28,385 bases of DNA from CAYLPT01 sp964385645 (GTDB taxonomy: Bacteria > Armatimonadota > Hebobacteria > Hebobacterales > Hebobacteraceae). The notes under the pieces were generated by a model that saw only the letters and a program-made list of their open reading frames with translations, had not been told where the DNA came from and ran no database searches. Below, piece by piece: positions 13,901 through 20,950 of this stretch (its first letter is position 1; each line of letters begins with the position of its first letter). The position numbers and the translations under genes are program-made. The stretch covers positions 1-28,385 of the forward strand of contig CAYLPT010000034.1 of the NCBI GenBank assembly GCA_964385645.1. Direction: 5' to 3'.

Positions 13901-15099
13901 CTGACCTGGGCGTCGAGGTGGCGGTGGGCGTTCTCCCAGAACTCGGCGCGGGTGAGCCCGTATTGCGGGATCAGACACCATAGGGCGGACTCCCAGATGA
14001 TGAGCATGCCAAACTCGTCCGCGGCCTCGTACCACTGCCGAGGCCAGGGCTGGGCGTGCAGGCGCATGGCCACACAGCCGGCGTCCTTCGCGATCTGGTA
14101 GGCCTGCTTGGGGTCGGCGTCGTACTCGGGCATGGGGTGGGCGGCGGTGGCGAGCAGGTTGATGGGCGTGCCGTTGAGGAACATCCGGCAGCCCTCGACC
14201 CAGAACTCCCGGAAGCCGAACCTCACCTCGCGGGAGTCGCCCACCGCGCCCGCCCGCACGCCCGCCACGAGGGTGTAGAGATGCGGATCCCTCGGCGACC
14301 AGAGGCGGGGCTGAGGCCACCAGGCCTCGAGGACCACGACCCGCTCCTCCCCCGCCTTCAGCTCGACCGTCCTGGGCTCCAGCCGCGGCGCCTCCCCGCC
14401 GGCCGCGATGCGCGCGGTGAGCTCGGCGCGCATCGTGCGCCCACCGTCGTTGCGCGCGGTCACCTCCACCCGGAGGCGCCGCTCCCGCACCGACGGGATG
14501 ACGAACACGTCCTTCACCCACACCGCCGGCCGCGCCTCCAACGACACGCTCTGCCAGATCCCCACCTCCCAGCCGCGAGAGCCGACCGGCGCCAATAGCG
14601 CGTCCGAGATCGGCGACACCTGCGGGTCGAAGGGCAGAGGCTGGTCCGCCCCCCCGACCTCCGCGTCCGCGGCGAGGAGGGCCGTCCAGTCCTGCACCGC
14701 AACCAGCAGCTCGTTGCGGGCGCCCAGGCGGACGTGGTCGGTGACATCGTACTCGGCCGGCTCGTAGCCCCCGAGGTAGCTGCCGACCTCCCGGCCATTG
14801 ACAAAGACGCGGTGCGCGTACTTGACGCCCTCCAGCCGCAGCGCGACCCGCCGATCGGCCCACGCCGCCGGGACCTGGAAGGACCTGCGATACCACAGGC
14901 AATGGGGGCCCTCGGGCCGCCAGGAGCGCACACCGGGGACGGTGGTCGGTTCCCACGGCGCCGTGGGCGGCGGCGCCTTCCCCGGGTCGGCGAACACCGA
15001 CTCCCAGCGACCGTCGAGGCTGATGGTCTCGCGGGCGAGGGCGGGCGCGGCGAACAGCGCCAACAGCGCCGCCGCGAGCAGCACGCGCGCGGTATTCAC
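10990..15099 (-). CDS. Secreted multi-domain GH2-type glycoside hydrolase
   Basis: 1369 residues with a signal peptide (1-22, VLLAAALLALFAAPALA). Residues about 27-190 form the GH2 sugar-binding/jelly-roll domain (LDGRWESVF, LWYRRSFQVP, HRVFVNGREVG) and about 195-300 the immunoglobulin-like domain. The TIM barrel follows, with the acid/base in WSAENE (E416) and probable nucleophile in LYLGEF (E510). About 690-900 looks like a glutamine-amidotransferase/trimerisation-like fold (VALYDPRGE ... LLDYVRRGGVLLVLEQ). Two repeats near 1080-1172 and 1274-1369, each with GVYPR-EV and F-ND ... EDRN, resemble calcium-type xylan-binding modules. The enzyme probably hydrolyses beta-galactosides, glucuronides or mannosides; the sugar is undetermined. 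It starts with GTG overlapping the M20 gene's TGA, with GGAGG six bases upstream. Confidence 0.88.
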   Translation of the reverse strand: MNTARVLLAAALLALFAAPALARETISLDGRWESVFADPGKAPPPTAPWEPTTVPGVRSWRPEGPHCLWYRRSFQVPAAWADRRVALRLEGVKYAHRVFVNGREVGSYLGGYEPAEYDVTDHVRLGARNELLVAVQDWTALLAADAEVGGADQPLPFDPQVSPISDALLAPVGSRGWEVGIWQSVSLEARPAVWVKDVFVIPSVRERRLRVEVTARNDGGRTMRAELTARIAAGGEAPRLEPRTVELKAGEERVVVLEAWWPQPRLWSPRDPHLYTLVAGVRAGAVGDSREVRFGFREFWVEGCRMFLNGTPINLLATAAHPMPEYDADPKQAYQIAKDAGCVAMRLHAQPWPRQWYEAADEFGMLIIWESALWCLIPQYGLTRAEFWENAHRHLDAQVRLLRNHPSIIIWSAENELLLCGGDAVPGAEAKVGALADAIRAADPSRPVMFDGDEDPDGKADIVNLHYPRELPRWTAWPEVAYWFDEPIVPDTYPRELWSWDRSKPLYLGEFLWVPPVNVHAGSVLFGDGAYPQIESARSLAKAATWEMQVIAARDAGVAGLCPWNLWEMGPFPNPGSEAHRRAYRPIAAFVREATTHLFAGRLAERTLLVFNDTHRARDLEVRWRLAPEDGAWEVNGSDQVRLEAAGRTRLHVALPVPDLDAALTRASLHVEVWHDGQQRFAEQHEWRLYGRAALSGPVPGAPRRVALYDPRGETAPLLSQLGIRLDMMDESNAARLLRRAGVAVVGKGAFAEPEGPPVVGAEHSLLALLLDYVRRGGVLLVLEQEHYPAGFPLALVGHDSTITFPRYSDHPALAGLLPEDLRHWGPDGFVTRREIAKPLWGGFLPIVDSGGPLGLETAGLAELRLGAGRIFLCQLEVSAKFDVDPAATRVLRNLLAAASVSPPAPAAAAALCGDDAAGMLDTIGLRYQRLQAPLRMADLRGRRTLILDAGEVAGAEAVLHRFVRGGGRVLLHRVTPASLPAVRELIGQPIPLQGGLDGSTSLVDRSGPAAAMSNQDLCWLTPPPPGPHGGPSVSPDIADHAIVRPHRLVGPPDRLEAKAMSRRGDLIVLVPEGPDAGSVGLFTNGVLRGRIEVAEAGWHLVSLRARGTPALGVYPRLEVRVGDAPVASATVPSEEWSVIALLVELPAGSPNLSVAFTNDAQIGGEDRNVWIEWVEWAPVALEPSDLRFHTQPGLLVSLPAGRGHWIVDQVRWDRPRGNEQQAARYLSTLLTNLGCEFHYTGGVAIGAEAMTVADCQIWHRQNGSLYLGTNGLVEAEVEFAREGRYTLLISAHGTPLGGVYPRVEVSVDGELVGAVDLTTGNRRTYSLTAPVAAGLRRIGLAFVNDAWDPPEDRNLALHGLTVVPAEEP

Positions 15100-16250
15100 A
15101 GGCCGCCTCCAGTCTGCATGATCAAGCGGTAGATCTCGGCCGCCTGCTCGAGCTGTCTCAGCTCCAGCTCCTCGGCGGCGGTGTGGGCCTGGCCGGTGGC
15201 GCCTGGGCCCACGACCAGCGCCGGGATGCCGGCGCTCGCCAGAGGGCCGGCGTGGGTGGTGCCGGTCATGCCCCCGAAGGAGGCCTTGCCGGTCACCGCC
15301 CGCACTGCCTGGGCGACGCCTTGAGCCAAGGCATGGTCGCTGTTCAGGCTGAGGCCGGGGACGGCCAGCGTGGGGCCGGTCACCTCGAGTCCGACGTCCT
15401 CGTCGAGCGCGCTGGCGAGGTAGGCCTTCACCTGCGCGACCGCCTTGCGGGCCTCCTCGCCGGGCAGGAGCCGACGGTCCACGTCTATCTCACAGCGGTC
15501 GGGCACCACGTTGACGTGCTCCCCGCCCCGGATCACGCCCACACTGAGGGTCGCCTTCCCCAGCAGCGGGTGCGTCTCCCGTCCCACGCCCCCCTTCGCG
15601 TAGGCCTCCAGCACCTGCACCACCTTCGCCATACGGTAGATCGCGTTCACGCCCTCCTCGGGCCGGGAGCTGTGGACCGACTTGCCCCTGGTGGCGACGG
15701 AGAGGCGGCAGACGCCCTTGTGCGCGATCACGACTTCCAGGCCGGTTGGCTCGCCGACCACCGCGCCCTGGGCCCGCAGGCCGGAATCGAGCAGGCCATA
15801 GAGACCGCGCATCTGGTGCTCCTCGTCCGCGGTCGCGGTTAGGATCACGCTCAGCGGCGGACGCTCGCCCGCCCGGGCCAGGTCCAGCAGCGCCGCCATC
15901 ATCGCCGCCAGGCTGCCCTTGTCATCGGCCGCGCCGCGGCCGTACAGGATGTCGCCCTCCACCCGCGCGGCGAAGGGCTCGAAGGCCATCCCCTCGCCCG
16001 AGACGGTGTCGAGGTGGGCGTCGAACCAGATCGCCTCCTCCCGCGCGCCCGGCAGGCGGGCGACGAGGCTGGGCCGGCCCGGGACGCTCTCGCGCCTCTC
16101 GGTCTCCACACCGGCCTCCCGGAGGCGAGACTCCACATAGGCGGCCAGCTCGGCCTCGCCGCGGCCTTCTCCCACGGGCCCGTCCAAGGGGTTGACGCTG
16201 GGGATGGCGACCATCTCGGCCGCCAGCTTCCTGAGGTCCGCCTGCTCCAT
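15096..16250 (-). CDS. M20-family metallopeptidase (ArgE/DapE-like deacylase)
   Basis: 384 residues of the zinc-dependent M20 family, which cleave N-acyl groups or dipeptides in the cytoplasm. Metal ligands and catalytic residues are visible: DAHLDTV (H79, D81), GAADDKG (D109/D110), the catalytic ADEEH (E143/E144), GEPTG (E167) and the C-terminal histidine in GQAHTAAEE. The dimerisation/lid domain starts near HKGVCRLSVATRGKSVHSSR. The ATG at 16250 has GAGGTG seven bases upstream; upstream in-frame codons lack a site. It is coupled to the GH2 gene through a GTGA overlap, so the pair is one operon. Substrate is not determined; N-acyl amino acids or succinyl-diaminopimelate-like compounds are options. 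Confidence 0.9.
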   Translation of the reverse strand: MEQADLRKLAAEMVAIPSVNPLDGPVGEGRGEAELAAYVESRLREAGVETERRESVPGRPSLVARLPGAREEAIWFDAHLDTVSGEGMAFEPFAARVEGDILYGRGAADDKGSLAAMMAALLDLARAGERPPLSVILTATADEEHQMRGLYGLLDSGLRAQGAVVGEPTGLEVVIAHKGVCRLSVATRGKSVHSSRPEEGVNAIYRMAKVVQVLEAYAKGGVGRETHPLLGKATLSVGVIRGGEHVNVVPDRCEIDVDRRLLPGEEARKAVAQVKAYLASALDEDVGLEVTGPTLAVPGLSLNSDHALAQGVAQAVRAVTGKASFGGMTGTTHAGPLASAGIPALVVGPGATGQAHTAAEELELRQLEQAAEIYRLIMQTGGGL

Positions 16251-16379
16251 CGCGTGGCACCTCACGCGTGCGCGCTGCACACCCAACCCCGCCACTTGAC
16301 CCCGTGGGTTCGCCGGCCGCAGAGCGCGCTCCTGCCCGCCGGCCCGGCCCTCCGATGAGCGCCCAGGGAGGGCGGCGGG

Positions 16380-16408
16380 TTGCGCAAGGAGGCGCTCGCG
16401 AGTATCAT
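16380..16408 (+). promoter_or_regulatory. Promoter of the NrpR-like / glycoside hydrolase operon
   Basis: TTGCGC (16380-16385), a 17-base spacer and TATCAT (16403-16408), predicting a leader of about 33 bases. It lies in the 197-base divergent gap shared with the M20 gene, so a regulator bound here could affect both directions. Confidence 0.6.
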
Positions 16409-16447
16409 GCTGGCAAGTGGGGTGAGCCGGGGATCAGGAGATATGGC

Positions 16448-17488
16448 ATGCGGGGAAGCACCACGTCGGCCGAGGTGGAGCGCAAGCTGCTCGCGATCCT
16501 GCGCGTGCTGGCCGCCGCGGAGGAGCCCATCGGAGCGCGGGCCATCGCGCAGCAGCTCGCCAACGAGGGGATCGAGTTGAGCGAGCGCACGGTGCGCTAC
16601 CATCTGCGCATGATGGACGAGTGGGGCCTGACCAAGAATCTGGGCGAGCCCGGCCGGCTCATCACCGAGCGGGGACTGGAGGAGATCGAGGACGCAGGGG
16701 TGAGCGACAAGCTCGGCTTCGTCATCGCCAAGATAGACGCCCTCGCCTACCGCTCGAACTTCGACATGGCCACCAAGCGGGGACGCATCATCCTCAATCT
16801 CTCCTTCATCCCTGAGGAGCGCTACGACGAGGGACTCGAGATCATGCGCGACGTCTTCCGCGCCGGCTACTGCATGTCCAAGCTGGTGGTCGTGCGCCGC
16901 GCCGGCGAGCGAGTCGGGGGTATGCTGGTGCCCGAGGGCAAGGTCGGCTTCGGCACGGTGTGCACGGTCACCATCAACAGCGTGCTGCTCAAGCGCGGCA
17001 TCCCCGTCGAGTCGAAGTACGCTGGGGTGCTCGAGGTCTACCGCGACAAGCCGCTGCGCTTCACCCACCTGGTCGCCTACGCGGGCACGACCGTGGACCC
17101 CACCGAGATGTTCATCTCGGGGCGCATGACCAGCGTCCGAGAGGCGAGCTTGGTCGGGCGCGGCAAGATCCTCGCCAGCTTCCGGGAGGTGCCGGCCGCC
17201 GCAGAGGCCGACCTCGAGGCGGTGCTCGAGCAATACCGCCAGCAAGGGCTCGGCGGCATCCTGGCCGTGGGCAGGCCCAGCCAGCCCTTGCTCGAGGTGC
17301 CGGTCGGCATGGACCGCATCGGGATCGCCGTGGTCGCCGGGCTGACCCCGGTGGCCGCGCTCGCCGAGAGCGGCATCGAGGTCGAGAGCAAGGCGATGAG
17401 CGCGCTAGTGGACTTCTCGGAGCTGGTGCCGGTCGAGAAGCTGCAGGGACAGAGCGGCGCGAGCCCGGCCCGCGCCCGGGAGGAGTGA
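16448..17488 (+). CDS. NrpR-like transcriptional regulator (winged helix plus DUF128 domain)
   Basis: 346 residues. Residues about 10-82 are a winged helix (ERKLLAILRVLAAAEEPIGA ... SERTVRYHLRMMDEWGLTKN) as in the N-terminus of archaeal NrpR. Residues about 88-325 form one DUF128/NrpR regulatory domain (DKLGFVIAKIDALAYRSNFD ... GTVCTVTINSVLLKRGIPVE ... GRMTSVREASLVGRGKILAS). In methanogens NrpR represses nitrogen-assimilation genes and is released by 2-oxoglutarate. Here there is one regulatory domain rather than two. The ATG has AGGAG seven bases upstream. It is four bases from the following glycoside hydrolase gene and divergent from M20-GH2, so it probably regulates this neighbourhood. Whether it senses 2-oxoglutarate or another ligand is unknown. 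Confidence 0.85.
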   Translation: MRGSTTSAEVERKLLAILRVLAAAEEPIGARAIAQQLANEGIELSERTVRYHLRMMDEWGLTKNLGEPGRLITERGLEEIEDAGVSDKLGFVIAKIDALAYRSNFDMATKRGRIILNLSFIPEERYDEGLEIMRDVFRAGYCMSKLVVVRRAGERVGGMLVPEGKVGFGTVCTVTINSVLLKRGIPVESKYAGVLEVYRDKPLRFTHLVAYAGTTVDPTEMFISGRMTSVREASLVGRGKILASFREVPAAAEADLEAVLEQYRQQGLGGILAVGRPSQPLLEVPVGMDRIGIAVVAGLTPVAALAESGIEVESKAMSALVDFSELVPVEKLQGQSGASPARAREE

Positions 17489-17492
17489 GGCC

Positions 17493-20183
17493 GTGAGGGC
17501 CGCCGCGCTGGCCGCGCTGGCGATGCTCGCGGCGCTGACAGGGGCGAGGGTGGCACCCGCTTCTGACCTCGTCTGGTGGGAGGGCGAACACGCCTTCGAG
17601 ACTAACTTCCCCCAGCGCTCGGCCTTCTCCGCCGACACCTTCCCGGAGACCCGGCAGCTGCTCTCCGCCGGTGACTGGCTCACCAACAGCGGCCCCCGCG
17701 TCGGCGAGGAGGCGTTCGCGCGCTGGCGCATAGAGGTGCCGGCCGCAGGCGAATATGAGCTGTGGGCCCGCAAGTTCTGGCTCCACGGGCCCTTCCGCTG
17801 GCGCTTCGGCGAGGGCGACTGGCGCATATGCGGGCAGGAGGTGGGCCTGGCCGACTCCACCCACCTGCGTACCCACCTCGGGGTCAACTGGGTCTACCTC
17901 GGCGACGTCGAGCTGCCCGCCGGCCCCACCGTGTTCGAGATCCGGCTGCTGGCCGAGGAGGGTGAGGAGCTCACCGCGGCCTTCGACTGCTTCGCGCTCT
18001 CCCGCGGCATGTTCGTACCCAACGGCCGTTGGCGGCCAGGGGAGCGCTCCGGGCTGGCCGAGCCCGGCTGGTTCGCCTGGGAGCCGGCGCCCGACCACTT
18101 CGGCGAGGAGGCGCTCCTCGACCTGCGCTGGCTCAACGAAGACGAGGCCGGAGAGAGCGGGTTCGTCCGCCGGCAGGGCGACCGACTGGTGCTGGGCAGC
18201 GGCGAGCCCGTCCGCTTCTGGGCGGTGAACGCAGGCCCCGGCGTCGCCGCCCAACACCGCGGCTCGGTGGACTACCTCGCGCGGGCCCTCGCCAAGCGCG
18301 GCGTCAACATGGTCCGCTTCCACGGCCCCGTCTTCGCCCGCGGCGACGACCCGGCGCAGCTCGACCCCCGCGCTCTCGACAACCTGCACTACCTCGTGGC
18401 CGCCATGAAGCGGCAGGGCATCTACACCACCCTCAGCTTCCACTTCCCCCTCTGGTTCGACATCCGCCCCGAGTACGGGATCCCCGGCTTCGAGGGCTTC
18501 CCCAACACCAAGCCCTTCGCGCTCCTCTTCTTCGAGCCCCGCATGCAGGAGATCCACCGCGGCTGGCTTCGCGGCCTGCTCACCACGCCCAACCCCTACA
18601 GCGGCCGACCCCTCGCCCAGGAGCCAGCCCTCGCCCTGATCGAGATCGTGAACGAGGACAGCTTCTTCTTCTGGACCTTCAGCAGGGGCAACATCCCAGA
18701 GGTGCACTGGGGCCAGCTCGAGACGATGTTCGGCCGGTGGCTCACCACACGCTACGGCTCTATCGAGCAGGCGCTCGTCGTCTGGGAGGGAGAGCGCCTG
18801 CCCGAGGATGACCCGGCGGCCGGCCGCGCCGGCGTCTACGAGATCTGGCACCTCACCTCCGACGGTATCCGCGCTGGCGGGCCGGGGAAGGCCAAGCGCG
18901 TCGGCGATCAGGTGCGCTTCCTCACCGAGCTCCAGCGCGGCTTCTACGAGGACACCGTGCGCCACATCAGGGAGGACCTCGGCGCGGGCAGCCTGGTCTC
19001 GTGCAGCAACTGGACGGTCGCCGACGCGCGGCTGCTCGACGCGCTAGAGCGCTACACCTACACCGCTGGTGACGTCATTGACCAGCACGGCTACTTCGGG
19101 GGCCGCCACGAGGGCGAGGGCGCCAGTTACTCGGTCCGCGTCGGCCACACCTTCCAGGACCGCGCCGCCGTCCGCTCCCCCGAGGCGCTCCCCCTGCGCG
19201 CCGTCCAGGTCGCCGGCTACCCCCACATCATCTCCGAGCTGGGCTGGACCAACCCCAACCGCTACCGGGCGGATGCCTGCTTGCTCGGCGCCGCCTATGG
19301 CGCGCTTCAGGGCCTCGACGGGCTGTACTGGTTCGCGGTGGGCAGCAACTACCTCGCCGACTCGAGCATGGAGAAGTTCGCCCTCACCTCCCCGGTCATC
19401 ATCGGCTCCTTTCCTGCCGCCGCGCTCATCTACCGCCGGGGCGATGTCCGCCAGGCCGAGCCCGCTGTTCGCCACCCCGTCGCGCTCAAGGACCTCTACG
19501 CCATGCGGGGCTCCGAGGTCTGGAGCGAGGCCGCCCTCGACGAGCTCCGCCGAGCCGACGCCCCGGAGGAGGCGATGGGCCCCGCGGAGGTGACCCTAGA
19601 CCCCCTCGCTTTCTACGCCGGCCCCGTCCTGCGGGATTTCGAGGGCGAAGGACCTCCTGCCGTCTCGCCCCTGCTCGCCTCCTGCCTGCAGCGGGACGCG
19701 CAGACGGTGACGGCCCTGACGGGCGAACTCCACTGGGACTATGGGCGCGGGGTGATGACCATGCACACCCCGCGGAGCCAGGGCGCGGCGGGGTTCCTCA
19801 GCGCGGCAGGCCCGCTCGAGCTGGGCGAGGTGGCCATCGAGTGCGACAACGAGTTCGCCTCCATCATCGCAACCTCCCTCGACGGCGAGCCCCTCGCGCG
19901 CTCCCGCAGGCTGCTCGTCCAGGCCATGACCGAGGAGCGTCCCTATGGTTTCCGAGCGGAGGAGGGCCGTATCCTCGCCCTCGGCGACCGGCCTTTCAAC
20001 ATCAGGAAGATCGCCGCCCGGGTGCGCCTGCGGCTGGAGGGTGAGGGGCCGGTGAAGGCCGTCGCCCTGGACGAGAACGGCTACCCCACCGACAAGCCGG
20101 TGCGCCTGAGCGGGCCCTCCGCCGACGGCAGCGTTGAGATAGAGCTCGCCCCGGATGCCGTGTACCACGTTTTGCTCAGATGA
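17493..20183 (+). CDS. Secreted clan GH-A (GH5-like) glycoside hydrolase
   Basis: 896 residues with a signal peptide (AAALAALAMLAALTGARVAP). Residues about 26-170 form a carbohydrate-binding-like beta domain (WWEGEHAFETNFP ... GEYELWARKFW). The TIM barrel (about 235-640) has LSFHFPLW, the acid/base pair in LIEIVNED (E388) and a likely nucleophile in HIISELGW (E582). C-terminal beta-rich domains follow to residue 896 (NRKIAARVRL-like strands). Cellulase/mannanase-type clan GH-A chemistry is expected, but the substrate is not determined. It starts with GTG four bases after the NrpR-like stop, with GGAG within the end of that gene, so the two are co-translated. It is probably secreted or envelope-bound for polysaccharide breakdown. 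Confidence 0.85.
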   Translation: MRAAALAALAMLAALTGARVAPASDLVWWEGEHAFETNFPQRSAFSADTFPETRQLLSAGDWLTNSGPRVGEEAFARWRIEVPAAGEYELWARKFWLHGPFRWRFGEGDWRICGQEVGLADSTHLRTHLGVNWVYLGDVELPAGPTVFEIRLLAEEGEELTAAFDCFALSRGMFVPNGRWRPGERSGLAEPGWFAWEPAPDHFGEEALLDLRWLNEDEAGESGFVRRQGDRLVLGSGEPVRFWAVNAGPGVAAQHRGSVDYLARALAKRGVNMVRFHGPVFARGDDPAQLDPRALDNLHYLVAAMKRQGIYTTLSFHFPLWFDIRPEYGIPGFEGFPNTKPFALLFFEPRMQEIHRGWLRGLLTTPNPYSGRPLAQEPALALIEIVNEDSFFFWTFSRGNIPEVHWGQLETMFGRWLTTRYGSIEQALVVWEGERLPEDDPAAGRAGVYEIWHLTSDGIRAGGPGKAKRVGDQVRFLTELQRGFYEDTVRHIREDLGAGSLVSCSNWTVADARLLDALERYTYTAGDVIDQHGYFGGRHEGEGASYSVRVGHTFQDRAAVRSPEALPLRAVQVAGYPHIISELGWTNPNRYRADACLLGAAYGALQGLDGLYWFAVGSNYLADSSMEKFALTSPVIIGSFPAAALIYRRGDVRQAEPAVRHPVALKDLYAMRGSEVWSEAALDELRRADAPEEAMGPAEVTLDPLAFYAGPVLRDFEGEGPPAVSPLLASCLQRDAQTVTALTGELHWDYGRGVMTMHTPRSQGAAGFLSAAGPLELGEVAIECDNEFASIIATSLDGEPLARSRRLLVQAMTEERPYGFRAEEGRILALGDRPFNIRKIAARVRLRLEGEGPVKAVALDENGYPTDKPVRLSGPSADGSVEIELAPDAVYHVLLR

Positions 20184-20241
20184 CGGCCAGCCAACCCCTT
20201 CGGCTGCAGGGCGCGGATGTCTGTGCATCCGCGCCGGCCCC

Positions 20242-20270
20242 TTGACACCTCGCGCGCGGGGCGCTAACCT
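20242..20270 (+). promoter_or_regulatory. Promoter of the structured leader and GNAT gene
   Basis: A perfect TTGACA (20242-20247), a 17-base spacer and TAACCT (20265-20270). Transcription is expected near 20277, giving a leader of about 187 bases before the acetyltransferase ATG. Confidence 0.7.
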
Positions 20271-20279
20271 CTGGCGACG

Positions 20280-20381
20280 ATGCTGAATGCACCGATCAGG
20301 CTGTTCGAGCCGCAGGCGGCGCGCCGAGCCCGAGACGAGCGAAGCGCGGGGCGGTGGCCTGTGGCCGGAGGTGCGCGGTAG
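20280..20381 (+). CDS. Possible 33-residue leader peptide
   Basis: An ATG about three bases after the predicted transcription start opens a 33-codon frame (MLNAPIRLFEPQAARRARDE...) ending at TAG 20379-20381. It contains seven arginines. It would have to be translated leaderless, as there is no ribosome-binding site. The frame runs across the first copy of GGCCTGTGG and stops before ACCACAGGC, so translation could control which hairpin forms. It may be chance in GC-rich DNA. Confidence 0.25.
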   Translation: MLNAPIRLFEPQAARRARDERSAGRWPVAGGAR

Positions 20382-20440
20382 CGCGATTCCAGCAGCAGAG
20401 ACGGGCGGCGGTGCGGACCACAGGCGAGACGGCCTGTGGT
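20356..20440 (+). promoter_or_regulatory. Candidate attenuator: mutually exclusive antiterminator and terminator
   Basis: GGCCTGTGG occurs at 20356-20364 and again at 20431-20439. Between them ACCACAGGC (20417-20425) can pair with either copy. Pairing with the second gives a 9-bp hairpin (20417-20440) followed by TTCTCGCATTTC, a terminator-like tail. Pairing with the first would block it. No known riboswitch class was recognised. Confidence 0.5.
20417..20440 (+). terminator. Terminator-like hairpin in the GNAT leader
   Basis: ACCACAGGC, loop GAGACG, GCCTGTGGT, then a T-rich tail. It lies 13 bases before the AGGAGG ribosome-binding site of the acetyltransferase gene, so it would terminate inside the leader. 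Confidence 0.5.
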
Positions 20441-20463
20441 TTCTCGCATTTCAGGAGGCGAAC

Positions 20464-20946
20464 ATGGACGACGGCATGGCGCCGATGACGCTGGCCGACC
20501 TCCCACAGGTGGCGGCGCTCTGGGAGGAGGTGGGGATGTGGCCGCACGAGGGCGAGGACGCCGAGTGGCTCCGCGGGGCCCTGGCGCGCAACCCGGGATG
20601 CGCGCTCGTCTGGCGGGAGGGCGGCCGGGTGATGGGCACGGTCCTGGGCGCCTGGGACGGGGTGCGCGGCTGGATCCACCGCCTCGCTGTCACCGAATCG
20701 CGGCGGGGCAGGGGCTTGGGCAGCCGGCTGCTCGCGGCGGCGGAGGCGCGCCTGCGCGAGCTCGGCGCCAGGCAGATCAACCTCATGGTCTACGAGGACA
20801 ACGGCCGCGCCTGGGACTACTACGCCCGCCGCGGCTACGAGCGCTCGCCGGTGAAGGTGATGAGGAAGCGCCTGGGCGCGGGCGGCGCGCCCGCAGGTGC
20901 CGCCGGCAACGGTGCAGAAGCAGGGCGCGATTCCCCGGGGAAGTGA
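20464..20946 (+). CDS. GNAT-family N-acetyltransferase
   Basis: 160 residues of the GCN5-related fold, transferring acetyl from acetyl-CoA to an amine. The acetyl-CoA pyrophosphate loop is RRGRGLGSRLL (79-89 region), preceded by the strand WIHRLAVTE and followed by LRELGARQINLMVYEDNGRA and YYARRGYERS, the usual motif B. Single domain, cytoplasmic, similar in size to YpeA-type members; substrate unknown. The ATG is chosen because AGGAGG lies five bases upstream. The frame stays open further upstream but lacks any site there. Expression is probably controlled by the promoter and attenuator-like leader at 20242-20440. The next gene starts four bases later. Confidence 0.87.
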   Translation: MDDGMAPMTLADLPQVAALWEEVGMWPHEGEDAEWLRGALARNPGCALVWREGGRVMGTVLGAWDGVRGWIHRLAVTESRRGRGLGSRLLAAAEARLRELGARQINLMVYEDNGRAWDYYARRGYERSPVKVMRKRLGAGGAPAGAAGNGAEAGRDSPGK

Positions 20947-20950
20947 GCCC

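Noticed and set aside
16268..16447. Upstream extension of the NrpR-like protein
   Set aside because: It would cross the TTGCGC-17-TATCAT promoter; AGGAG seven bases before 16448 marks the start.
16251..16447. Archaeal-type NrpR operator GGAA-N6-TTCC in the divergent gap
   Set aside because: I found no such palindrome by reading; the binding site of this bacterial regulator is unknown.
17112..18965. 617-codon open frame on the minus strand
   Set aside because: Antisense to the NrpR-like and glycoside hydrolase genes, low-complexity composition, no recognisable motif.
20277..20463. T-box, ZTP or guanidine riboswitch in the GNAT leader
   Set aside because: No GGUGGNACCGCG T-box sequence, no ZTP or guanidine-class core motifs; kept only as an unclassified attenuator candidate.
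20287..20463. N-terminal extension of the GNAT protein back to an ATG at 20287
   Set aside because: The extension is low-complexity Arg/Gly sequence through the leader hairpins; AGGAGG five bases before 20464 fixes the start there.
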